Source of the DNA: Lachnospiraceae bacterium
Lineage (GTDB): Bacteria > Bacillota > Clostridia > Lachnospirales > Lachnospiraceae
Length of the DNA: 7,176 nucleotides
Direction: 5' to 3'
Assembly: GCA_024403585.1 (NCBI GenBank)
Contig: JAKSRN010000099.1
Span: 1-7,176 of the forward strand
Translations under genes and position numbers: made by a program
In this document: positions 1 to 5,695 of the stretch, in pieces
Numbering within the stretch: the first letter of the stretch is position 1
How the letters are laid out: the number at the start of each line of letters is the position of its first letter
The notes under the pieces: model-generated
Databases searched by the model: none
The model's input: the letters and a program-made list of their open reading frames with translations, nothing else
Told to the model about the DNA's origin: nothing

Positions 1-127
1 AGTGTCCTTTTTATCGCAACGGCGATGAGTATGCTGTGGTAAGAAAGCAGATGTAGCAAAAGAAGAAGCAAGCGAAGAAGCGAGTAAAGTTATAAGTAAA
101 GTTGCAAGCAGAGCAACCCAAAAGTAA
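1..127 (+). other. Possible 3' end of an upstream gene, frame broken
   Basis: No gene here can be named. Frame 1 (from base 1) reads SVLFIATAMSMLW and stops at TAA 40-42; it looks like the end of a membrane helix. The frame that starts at base 29, after TGA 26-28, stays open to TAA 125-127. It gives a Lys/Glu/Ala/Ser-rich tail containing the tetrapeptide series EEAS-EEAS-KVIS-KVAS. Skipping one base at TGG-TAA-G (37-43) would join the hydrophobic end to a KK-starting charged tail. This could be a membrane protein end carrying a +1 frameshift, a sequencing error, or chance in A-rich DNA. A third frame also reaches the window edge, ending at TAG 54-56 after CPFYRNGDEYAVVRKQM. The true frame cannot be decided from 127 bases. 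Confidence 0.25.
62..109 (+). repeat. Four 12-base tandem units in purine-rich DNA
   Basis: Units are 62-73 gaagaagcaagc, 74-85 gaagaagcgagt, 86-97 aaagttataagt and 98-109 aaagttgcaagc. Units 1 and 2 match closely, as do units 3 and 4; all four end in agc or agt. In one + frame they encode four tetrapeptides ending in Ser. A 12-base period equals four codons, which hints that the stretch was once or is still translated. Confidence 0.6.
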
Positions 128-133
128 CAAAAG

Positions 134-159
134 AAGAAACAAACCAAAGAAACAAACCG
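134..159 (+). repeat. Two 13-base tandem units
   Basis: The units are aagaaacaaacca at 134-146 and aagaaacaaaccg at 147-159, identical except for the last base. They lie just upstream of the ribosome binding site of the HAD phosphatase gene, in an A-rich leader with no clear promoter. A functional role is not evident. Confidence 0.6.
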
Positions 160-167
160 ATGTAAAC

Positions 168-172
168 AGGAG
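168..172 (+). promoter_or_regulatory. Ribosome binding site of the HAD phosphatase gene
   Basis: AGGAG sits six bases before the ATG at 179. This near-ideal Shine-Dalgarno spacing fixes the start codon of the gene. Confidence 0.85.
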
Positions 173-178
173 TGAACG

Positions 179-841
179 ATGAAACAATATAAAGGCGCGA
201 TCTTTGATCTGGATGGAACCCTTCTTGATTCTATGTGGATCTGGGATCAGATCGATGTGGAATTCCTTGCAAAACGCGGGATCATGGAAGTTCCGAAGGA
301 TTATCAGGAAACCATTGCAACTTATGGGGCAGAGAAAACCGCTGTTTACACCATTGAACGCTTTCATCTGGATGAAAAGCCGGAAGATCTGATTCAGGAA
401 TGGCTGGATATGGCGGAGGATTATTATTGTAACCGTCTGCAGTTAAAGGAAGGGGTATATGACTTCCTTTGCAGCCTGCATGAGAAGGGGATTCCTATGG
501 TGGTTGCCACATCTTCAGATATAGCGTTGGTAAAACCATGTCTGGAGAGAACTGGCCTTCTGCCTATGCTGGAGACAGTGCTCACTGTCAAGGATGTGGG
601 AAGAGGAAAACAGTTTCCGGATATTTATATAGAAGCAGCTTCCAGGCTGCATTGCAGAAAAGAGGAGTGTCTGGTCTTTGAAGATGTGCTGGAGGCAGCA
701 GAGACAGCCCTTTCTGCGGGATTTTCGATTGTGGGAGTGTATGAGGAACGTTGTTCAGAAAGCTCCGCAGCAATTCTGAAAGAAAAAGCAGATCTGTATA
801 TCCATTCCTTCCGGGAATTGCTGGAGCGAGATCTGTTCTAA
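179..841 (+). CDS. HAD-superfamily phosphatase (beta-phosphoglucomutase-like)
   Basis: A 220-residue cytoplasmic protein of the haloacid dehalogenase superfamily; members mostly hydrolyse small phosphate esters through an aspartyl-phosphate. All four HAD motifs are visible. Motif I is DLDGTLLDS, with nucleophile D10 and acid/base D12. Motif II is T111 in VVATSS. Motif III is K144 in GKQFPDIY. Motif IV is E169/D170 in VFEDV, binding Mg2+. An alpha-helical cap lies at roughly residues 20-85 between motifs I and II, as in the beta-phosphoglucomutase / phosphoglycolate phosphatase subgroup, and the length is normal for it. The substrate cannot be told from sequence; a mutase role is not shown. 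The start is set by AGGAG six bases upstream. The last codons and the stop lie inside a 27-base tandem duplication (831-886). No clear terminator follows, so some readthrough into the topoisomerase operon is possible. Confidence 0.9.
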   Translation: MKQYKGAIFDLDGTLLDSMWIWDQIDVEFLAKRGIMEVPKDYQETIATYGAEKTAVYTIERFHLDEKPEDLIQEWLDMAEDYYCNRLQLKEGVYDFLCSLHEKGIPMVVATSSDIALVKPCLERTGLLPMLETVLTVKDVGRGKQFPDIYIEAASRLHCRKEECLVFEDVLEAAETALSAGFSIVGVYEERCSESSAAILKEKADLYIHSFRELLERDLF

Positions 842-886
842 AGAAGAATGATTATGAATCTGTTCAGAGGAAGAATCATCATGAAT
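831..886 (+). repeat. 27-base tandem duplication of the HAD gene 3' end
   Basis: Bases 831-859 and 858-886 align with 24 of 29 identities and a period of 27. Copy 1 contains the last codons and the TAA stop (839-841). In copy 2 the stop is replaced by AGA. Because 27 is a multiple of three the copies share a frame: copy 1 reads DLF-stop-RRMIM and copy 2 reads NLFRGRIIM, then NWL and TAA at 893-895. The direct reading is an old tandem duplication; whether the ancestral protein once read through is inference. Confidence 0.75.
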
Positions 887-1017
887 TGGTTATAAAAAGA
901 AACATCGGGGATAAGAAACGCTTGATTGGCTTTGTTTTTGAGCAAAGGATACACAAGGCAGATCAGCAGATATAAAGAAAAGATCCCCTAAATATATACG
1001 AATAGGAAGAAGAAAGA

Positions 1018-2943
1018 ATGGCTAAAAACAATACATACGACGCAAGCAGTATTGCGGTTCTGGAAGGACTGGAAGCAGTCCGTGTTCGTCCGGGTATGTA
1101 CATTGGAAGTACAGGAAGAAAGGGTCTTAATCATCTCATCTACGAGATCGTGGACAACTCCGTGGATGAGCATCTGGCAGGTTACTGCACAGAGATCCAG
1201 GTTACACTGGAGGATGATGGCTCCTGTACTGTAAAAGATAACGGACGAGGCATCCCTGTGGGAATGCACGAGAAAGGAATGTCTGCAGCGCGTCTGGTAT
1301 TTACCACCCTCCATGCAGGAGGAAAATTTGACAATTCAGCATACAAGACCAGCGGCGGACTTCACGGTGTAGGTTCCTCTGTTGTAAATGCTCTCTCCGA
1401 GTACATGGACGTTCAGATCTCCAGAGAAGGCTACATCCACCACGATCATTACGAGCGTGGTATCCCAACTTTGGAGCTGGAGAATGGCCTGCTGCCAACC
1501 CTTGGAAGAACCAAAGAAACAGGTACTCTGATCAACTTTCTCCCGGATCCTGAGATTTTTGAGATTACCAAATTTTCGTCCGGCGATCTGAAGAGCAGAC
1601 TCCATGAAACTGCCTACCTGAATCCGAATCTGTCCATCCACTTTGCGGACAGAAGAGCCGGTAAAGAAGAAGAAATCACCTTCCATGAGCCGGAGGGTAT
1701 TGTGGGATTTGTAAGGGAGCTCAATAAGAAACATGAGACCATCTGTGATCCTGTTTATTTTAAAGGAGAAACAGAAGGAATTGCTGTGGAGATCGCTTTT
1801 CAGTATGTGAACGATTTCCAGGAGAATGTCCTTGGTTTCTGTAACAATATCTACAATGCAGAGGGCGGTACCCATCTGACCGGTTTTAAGACCCAGTTCA
1901 CCACCATCATGAACAGCTATGCCCGTGAGATCGGTGTTCTGAAGGAGAAAGACTCTAATTTCACCGGTGCAGATATTCGAAACGGAATGACTGCAGTGGT
2001 ATCCCTGCAGCACCCGGATCCTCGTTTTGAAGGTCAGACAAAGACCAAGCTGGACAACCCGGATGCAGCCAAAGCAACAGGAAAGGTCACTGCAGAAGAA
2101 GTGGTCCGCTTCTTTGACAGAAACTTAGAGACACTGAAGAAGGTGCTTTCCTGTGCTGAGCGTTCTGCCAAGATCCGTAAATCAGAGGAGAAGGCAAGAA
2201 CAAACCTTTTAACCAAACAGAAATATTCTTTTGATGCCAACGGAAAACTGGCCAACTGTGAGAAGAGAGATCCAAATCTCTGCGAGATCTTTATCGTCGA
2301 GGGAGATTCTGCCGGCGGTTCTGCTAAGACTGCCAGAGACAGAAACTATCAGGCAATCCTTCCAATCAGAGGTAAGATCCTGAATGTTGAGAAGGCAACC
2401 ATAGACAAGGTACTGGCCAATGCTGAGATCAAGTCCATGATCAATGCCTTCGGCTGCGGATTCTCTGAAGGATACGGCAACGATTTTGACATCACAAAGC
2501 TTCGTTATAATAAGATCATCATCATGGCCGATGCGGACGTGGATGGAGCCCATATCTCCACCCTGCTGCTGACCCTTTTCTATCGTTTCATGCCGGAACT
2601 GATCTATCAGGGTCATGTCTACATTGCCATGCCGCCTCTTTACAAGGCAATTCCATCCAGGGGAGAAGAGGAGTACCTCTATGATGACAAAGCCCTGGAG
2701 AAATACAGAAAAGCACATGCAGGAAGTAAATTTACCCTGCAGAGATATAAAGGTCTCGGTGAGATGGATGCAGAACAGCTGTGGGAGACCACACTGGATC
2801 CTGCCCGCCGCCGTCTGAAACTGGTGGAGATCGAGGATGCAAGAATGGCATCCCAGATGACCGAGATCCTGATGGGAACCGATGTACCGCCGCGAAAGGC
2901 ATTTATCTATGAGCATGCCCGCGATGCGGAACTGGATATCTGA
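1018..2943 (+). CDS. parE: DNA topoisomerase IV subunit B (ATPase/TOPRIM subunit)
   Basis: A 641-residue ATP-driven subunit of a type IIA topoisomerase, acting as an A2B2 complex with the product of the next gene. The GHKL ATPase domain (about 1-225) has E43 as general base, N47 for Mg2+, D74 in DNGRGIP and the GLHGVG loop at 114-119. The transducer domain (about 226-400) carries the QTK loop with Q340 and K342. The TOPRIM domain has EGDSAGGSA at 428-436 and the metal-binding DADVDG at 505-510. QRYKGLGEM lies at 575-583. Length fits ParE and also Gram-positive GyrB; several segments look GyrB-like, so the ParE call rests mainly on the partner subunit. The start has AGGA at 1004-1007, ten bases upstream. 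The 842-1017 gap holds no convincing promoter; GGGGAT (907-912) and ATCCCC (983-988) could pair weakly. A second gyrase pair elsewhere in the genome is expected. Confidence 0.85.
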   Translation: MAKNNTYDASSIAVLEGLEAVRVRPGMYIGSTGRKGLNHLIYEIVDNSVDEHLAGYCTEIQVTLEDDGSCTVKDNGRGIPVGMHEKGMSAARLVFTTLHAGGKFDNSAYKTSGGLHGVGSSVVNALSEYMDVQISREGYIHHDHYERGIPTLELENGLLPTLGRTKETGTLINFLPDPEIFEITKFSSGDLKSRLHETAYLNPNLSIHFADRRAGKEEEITFHEPEGIVGFVRELNKKHETICDPVYFKGETEGIAVEIAFQYVNDFQENVLGFCNNIYNAEGGTHLTGFKTQFTTIMNSYAREIGVLKEKDSNFTGADIRNGMTAVVSLQHPDPRFEGQTKTKLDNPDAAKATGKVTAEEVVRFFDRNLETLKKVLSCAERSAKIRKSEEKARTNLLTKQKYSFDANGKLANCEKRDPNLCEIFIVEGDSAGGSAKTARDRNYQAILPIRGKILNVEKATIDKVLANAEIKSMINAFGCGFSEGYGNDFDITKLRYNKIIIMADADVDGAHISTLLLTLFYRFMPELIYQGHVYIAMPPLYKAIPSRGEEEYLYDDKALEKYRKAHAGSKFTLQRYKGLGEMDAEQLWETTLDPARRRLKLVEIEDARMASQMTEILMGTDVPPRKAFIYEHARDAELDI

Positions 2944-2965
2944 CAGAAAGGGAACGTGACAGACT

Positions 2966-5200
2966 ATGGAAGAAAAGATTATTCGAATGGAATATTCCGA
3001 GATCATGCAGAAGTCTTATATCGACTATGCCATGAGTGTCATTGTAGCCCGTGCACTGCCGGATGTCCGTGATGGTCTCAAACCGGTACAGAGACGTACC
3101 CTCTATGACATGATGGAGCTGGGCATCTATCATGACAGACCTTTTCGAAAATGCGCCCGTATCGTAGGTGATACCATGGGTAAATACCATCCCCACGGAG
3201 ATTCCTCCATCTATGATGCCTTGGTTGTCATGTCCCAGGATTTTAAAAAGGGACAGCCGCTGGTGGACGGACATGGAAACTTCGGTTCCATCGAGGGTGA
3301 TGGTGCTGCTGCCATGCGATACACAGAGGCAAGACTGCATAAGATCACACAGGAAGTGTACCTCAAGGATATGGACAAGGGAATTGTCCGTTTCCTTCCC
3401 AATTTCGATGAGACAGAGAAAGAGCCGGAGGTCCTTCCTGTAAGGATTCCAAACCTGCTGGTGAATGGTGCTGACGGTATTGCGGTTGGTATGGCTACCA
3501 ACATTCCGCCACATAATCTGGGGGAAGTGATCGATGCGGAGCTGGCATTTATCAGGGATGAGGATATTACGACAGAAGGACTGATGAAATACATTCAGGG
3601 ACCGGATTTCCCGACTGGCGGAATCGTGGTCAATGAGAAGGATCTGCCTGCCATCTATGAAAGCGGCGCCGGAAAACTTCGTATCAGGGGTAAGGTTGAG
3701 CTGGAGAAGGGCAAGAACGGGAAACAGTTCCTGGTTGTGACTGAGATCCCTTATACCATGATCGGTGCCAATATCGGAAAATTCCTCTGTGATGTGGCTG
3801 ATCTGGTGGAGAAGAGACAGGCACCGGAGATTATCGATATCTCCAACCAGTCTTCGAAAGAGGGCATCCGTATCGTTCTGGAGCTTCGTAAGGGAGCAGA
3901 TGCTGAAAAAATGAAAAACCTTCTATATAAAAAGACCAGACTGGAAGATACCTTTGGTGTCAATATGCTGGCGGTAGCGGACGGTCGTCCTGAAACTCTG
4001 GGACTTCGCAAGGTGATCGAGCACCATGTGGAATTCCTCTTTGACATTACCACCAAGAAGTATTCTGCACTCCTTGAGAAGGAGCTGGAGAAGAAAGAGG
4101 TGCAGGAAGGTCTCATCAAGGCCTGCGATGTAATCGATCTGATTATTGAGATCATCCGTGGTTCCAAGAGCCGCAGTCAGGTAAAGGACTGCCTGACTAT
4201 GGGTATCACAGAGGGAATCAACTTTAAGAAGAAGGTCAGCGAGAAGGCAGCCAGAAACTTATGCTTTACCCAGAGACAGGCAGACGCCATTCTGGAGATG
4301 CGTCTCTATAAGCTGATCGGACTGGAGATTGAGGCGCTCTTAAAAGACAATGAGGAGACTCTGAAGAAGATTGCTTCCTATGAGGATATCCTCAATAACT
4401 ACGATTCCATGGCAGAGGTGATCAGTGCAGATCTTCTGGCTGTGAAGAAGGAATATGCAAGACCAAGAAGAACACAGATTACTCATGCGGATGTGGTTGT
4501 GATCGAGGAGGCACCGATCCAGGAGTCAGAGGTTGTGATTCTGATGGATCGTTTCGGATATGTGCGTTCTGTGGATCCGGTTGTATACGAGCGTAACAAG
4601 GAGGCTGCAGACTCTGAGAACAGACATATCATCCGTTGTATGAATACCGACAAGCTCTGTATCTTTACAGATGCCGGTAAGATGCACTCCATTAAGGTAC
4701 TGGATCTGCCGTATGGCAAGTTCCGCGACAAGGGAACACCGATCGACAATCTCTGCAATTATTCCAGCAGCACAGAACAGATCGTCTTCGTCAGTGCCCT
4801 GCAGCAGATCAAAGGAGACAAACTGATCTTTGTTTCTGCATCCGGTATGGTGAAGCTGGTGGATGGAAGTGAGTTTGATGTGGCAAAACGTCTCATTCAG
4901 GCAACCAAGCTGGCGGATGAGCAGGACAAGCTGATCTCTATTGGCCTTGGCAGTACCTGTGAAACGCTTGTATTCCAGTCCCAGAAGGGCTACTTCTTAC
5001 GTATTCCGATCAGTGAGATCCCGGAGAAGAAGAAGGCAGCTGTAGGCGTAAGAGCCATGAACTTTACAAAGGAAGATACACTGGAGATGGTTTATCTTCT
5101 GTCTAATGGTCAGGACTGTACAATTGAATATAAGGACAAGCCACTTTGTCTCAACCGTATGAAGATCGGAAAACGAGACGGAAGAGGTGTAAAACACTAG
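2966..5200 (+). CDS. parC: DNA topoisomerase IV subunit A (DNA cleavage subunit)
   Basis: A 744-residue subunit that cuts and rejoins DNA and, with ParE, unlinks daughter chromosomes. The winged-helix and tower region spans about residues 1-350. The catalytic tyrosine is Y119 in AAMRYTEARL. The quinolone region HPHGDSSIYD has S80 and D84, the unmutated type. A coiled-coil stretch lies at about 360-480 and a C-terminal beta-pinwheel of roughly five blades at about 505-744. The first blade (FGYVRSVDP... to KGTPIDNL) aligns with GyrA, but the GyrA box QRRGGKG is replaced by an unrelated loop (ERNKEAADSENRH, about 542-554). With the length below the usual GyrA size of about 800 or more, this favours ParC. 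The gene starts 22 bases after parE; AAAGGGA at 2947-2953 is the likely ribosome binding site, 12 bases away. M1 fits the family N-terminus before SEIMQKSYIDYAMS. A terminator follows directly. Confidence 0.88.
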   Translation: MEEKIIRMEYSEIMQKSYIDYAMSVIVARALPDVRDGLKPVQRRTLYDMMELGIYHDRPFRKCARIVGDTMGKYHPHGDSSIYDALVVMSQDFKKGQPLVDGHGNFGSIEGDGAAAMRYTEARLHKITQEVYLKDMDKGIVRFLPNFDETEKEPEVLPVRIPNLLVNGADGIAVGMATNIPPHNLGEVIDAELAFIRDEDITTEGLMKYIQGPDFPTGGIVVNEKDLPAIYESGAGKLRIRGKVELEKGKNGKQFLVVTEIPYTMIGANIGKFLCDVADLVEKRQAPEIIDISNQSSKEGIRIVLELRKGADAEKMKNLLYKKTRLEDTFGVNMLAVADGRPETLGLRKVIEHHVEFLFDITTKKYSALLEKELEKKEVQEGLIKACDVIDLIIEIIRGSKSRSQVKDCLTMGITEGINFKKKVSEKAARNLCFTQRQADAILEMRLYKLIGLEIEALLKDNEETLKKIASYEDILNNYDSMAEVISADLLAVKKEYARPRRTQITHADVVVIEEAPIQESEVVILMDRFGYVRSVDPVVYERNKEAADSENRHIIRCMNTDKLCIFTDAGKMHSIKVLDLPYGKFRDKGTPIDNLCNYSSSTEQIVFVSALQQIKGDKLIFVSASGMVKLVDGSEFDVAKRLIQATKLADEQDKLISIGLGSTCETLVFQSQKGYFLRIPISEIPEKKKAAVGVRAMNFTKEDTLEMVYLLSNGQDCTIEYKDKPLCLNRMKIGKRDGRGVKH

Positions 5201-5207
5201 CAGAATC

Positions 5208-5238
5208 AGGGGTGTGGATTAATTCCATGCCCCTTTTT
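5208..5238 (+). terminator. Intrinsic terminator of the parE-parC operon
   Basis: An 11-base-pair stem pairs 5208-5218 (AGGGGTGTGGA) with 5224-5234 (TCCATGCCCCT). It includes two G-U pairs and a five-base loop, and is followed by a run of T to 5238. It begins eight bases after the parC stop. Confidence 0.9.
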
Positions 5239-5239
5239 G

Positions 5240-5293
5240 TGTATACTTCGTACATCATCGAGACGATAGTCGAGATGGTGTACGAAGTATACA
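5240..5293 (+). repeat. Long imperfect hairpin, first of a tandem pair
   Basis: Perfect 14-base arms pair 5240-5253 with 5280-5293 (core GTATACTTCGTAC / GTACGAAGTATAC). The stem continues through 5254-5259 / 5274-5279 with one G-T pair. A two-base GA/AG mismatch follows, then 5262-5264 / 5269-5271 and a GATA loop, giving about 23 pairs in 54 bases. No T tract follows, so it is not a standard terminator. It may be an interspersed palindromic repeat; only a genome search could show that. Confidence 0.8.
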
Positions 5294-5321
5294 AATCGAG
5301 TAGGAGGCAGCCTACTCGATT
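5294..5321 (+). repeat. Second hairpin of the tandem pair
   Basis: Perfect 11-base arms pair 5294-5304 (AATCGAGTAGG) with 5311-5321 (CCTACTCGATT) around the six-base loop AGGCAG. It abuts the first hairpin with no gap. Its left arm resembles the inner right side of hairpin 1 (AGTCGAGATGG, 8 of 11 identities). No T tract follows. Downstream, CAGCATGCTG (5343-5352) is a separate perfect 10-base palindrome of unknown meaning. Confidence 0.8.
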
Positions 5322-5369
5322 GTGCGTCTGATGATGAGGATGCAGCATGCTGGCATAGCAAAATTCTTA

Positions 5370-5397
5370 TTTACAATTTTAACATTTGCTGTATAAT
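5370..5397 (+). promoter_or_regulatory. Promoter of the tRNA-Thr gene
   Basis: TTTACA (5370-5375) and a perfect TATAAT (5392-5397) are separated by 16 bases. Transcription would begin near 5404, about 16 bases before the mature tRNA 5' end, leaving a short leader for RNase P to remove. The sequence around the -35 is A/T-rich. Confidence 0.75.
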
Positions 5398-5419
5398 AAA
5401 GAATGTGTTGAGAACACAA

Positions 5420-5492
5420 GCTGGAATAGCACAGTCGGTAGTGCACTTCACTCGTAATGAAGGGGTCGTCGGTTCGAGTCCGATTTCCAGCT
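5420..5492 (+). tRNA. tRNA-Thr, anticodon CGU
   Basis: A full cloverleaf of 73 bases. The acceptor stem GCTGGAA / TTCCAGC pairs perfectly. The D stem is GCAC / GTGC with loop AGTCGGTA. The anticodon stem CTTCA / TGAAG encloses loop CTCGTAA, giving anticodon CGT, which reads ACG (threonine). The variable loop is GGGTC. The T stem GTCGG / CCGAT has one G-T pair and the loop is TTCGAGT. The discriminator base is T at 5492. CCA is not encoded, so the end must be added by tRNA nucleotidyltransferase. The gene stands alone rather than in a tRNA cluster, with its own promoter and a T run directly after it. No integrase or duplicated 3' end suggests use as an integration site in this window. Confidence 0.97.
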
Positions 5493-5499
5493 TTTTTTT
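5485..5499 (+). terminator. T run ending the tRNA transcript
   Basis: The tRNA 3' acceptor strand runs straight into eight T residues (5492-5499). The tRNA helices plus this T tract plausibly act as the terminator; no separate hairpin is present. Confidence 0.6.
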
Positions 5500-5514
5500 A
5501 TTGCAACAAACAAC

Positions 5515-5542
5515 TTGCATATTGTGACACATAAATATGCAA
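5515..5542. promoter_or_regulatory. Inverted repeat upstream of the citrate synthase promoter
   Basis: Perfect eight-base arms TTGCATAT (5515-5522) and ATATGCAA (5535-5542) flank a 12-base spacer. Centre-to-centre spacing is 20 bases, about two helical turns, as expected for a dimeric regulator. It lies about 70 bases upstream of the -35. It could be a regulator site or simply A/T-rich symmetry; no known motif was recognised. Confidence 0.35.
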
Positions 5543-5556
5543 AATAAGACGGAAAA

Positions 5557-5594
5557 TAGGTATATAATGCCTAATTTTGCAAGTTTTACAAAAT
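5557..5594. promoter_or_regulatory. Two adjacent inverted repeats before the gltA promoter
   Basis: Bases 5557-5573 form a short imperfect palindrome with TAGG/CCTA ends and one G-T pair. It contains a TATAAT (5563-5568) that lacks a usable -35. Bases 5574-5579 (ATTTTG) and 5589-5594 (CAAAAT) form a second repeat with a nine-base spacer. The role is unknown. Confidence 0.3.
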
Positions 5595-5610
5595 GTTAAT
5601 CATTTTTTCG

Positions 5611-5639
5611 TTGACATTGGCAAAAAAACCAAGTACAAT
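5611..5639 (+). promoter_or_regulatory. Promoter of the citrate synthase gene
   Basis: A consensus TTGACA (5611-5616) and a good TACAAT (5634-5639) are spaced by an ideal 17 bases. Transcription should start near 5645-5647, giving a leader of about 50 bases before the ATG at 5696. Confidence 0.88.
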
Positions 5640-5644
5640 GCCAA
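5617..5644. promoter_or_regulatory. Candidate operator overlapping the gltA promoter
   Basis: TTGGCA (5617-5622) begins directly after the -35. Its reverse complement TGCCAA (5639-5644) begins on the last base of the -10. The half-sites are 22 bases apart centre to centre, about two helical turns. A dimeric protein bound here would block RNA polymerase. The sequence matches no operator that I can name with confidence. Confidence 0.45.
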
Positions 5645-5649
5645 ACATA

Positions 5650-5669
5650 ACAGTGTACTCGGATACTGT
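5650..5669 (+). promoter_or_regulatory. Small hairpin at the 5' end of the gltA transcript
   Basis: ACAGTGT (5650-5656) pairs with ATACTGT (5663-5669), with one G-U pair and the loop ACTCGG. It would lie within a few bases of the predicted 5' end, where such stem-loops can stabilise mRNA. As DNA it could also be a protein site. Confidence 0.4.
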
Positions 5670-5695
5670 CCATTAAATCGAAAAGGGTGGAAAGA

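Noticed and set aside
7..25. ATCGC-AACG-GCGAT hairpin near the left edge as a terminator
   Set aside because: The stem is only five pairs and no T tract follows on either strand in the right orientation.
11..367. 118-codon minus-strand open frame with a Leu/Phe-rich stretch
   Set aside because: It is antisense to the purine-rich leader and the HAD gene; the hydrophobic run comes from the A/G-rich + strand. No ribosome binding site or family match is seen.
751..975. 74-codon + frame overlapping the HAD gene end
   Set aside because: It begins inside the HAD gene in another frame, lacks a ribosome binding site, and has low-complexity basic composition.
1336..2013. 225-codon minus-strand open frame
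   Set aside because: It is antisense to the parE ATPase and transducer domains, without motifs or start signals.
2209..3006. 265-codon minus-strand open frame across the parE end
   Set aside because: It lies opposite the conserved TOPRIM region of parE and crosses into parC. Its protein has no recognisable motifs; it is a shadow of the coding strand.
3195..3220. Quinolone-resistance substitutions in parC
   Set aside because: The positions equivalent to E. coli ParC S80 and E84 hold Ser and Asp, both of the normal acidic/serine type.
5241..5292. loxP-like arms (ACTTCGTA / TACGAAGT)
   Set aside because: The shared octamer is coincidental: the spacer is 26 bases instead of 8, the outer arm bases differ from loxP, and no recombinase is nearby.
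5240..5321. The tandem hairpins as transcription terminators
   Set aside because: Neither is followed by a T tract, and the parC terminator is already complete at 5208-5238.
5563..5568. TATAAT as a second gltA promoter
   Set aside because: No -35 hexamer or extended -10 motif lies at the right distance; the promoter at 5611-5639 is far better.
5687..5695. GTG start for citrate synthase three codons upstream
   Set aside because: It falls inside the likely Shine-Dalgarno region and has no ribosome binding site of its own; ATG at 5696 fits better.
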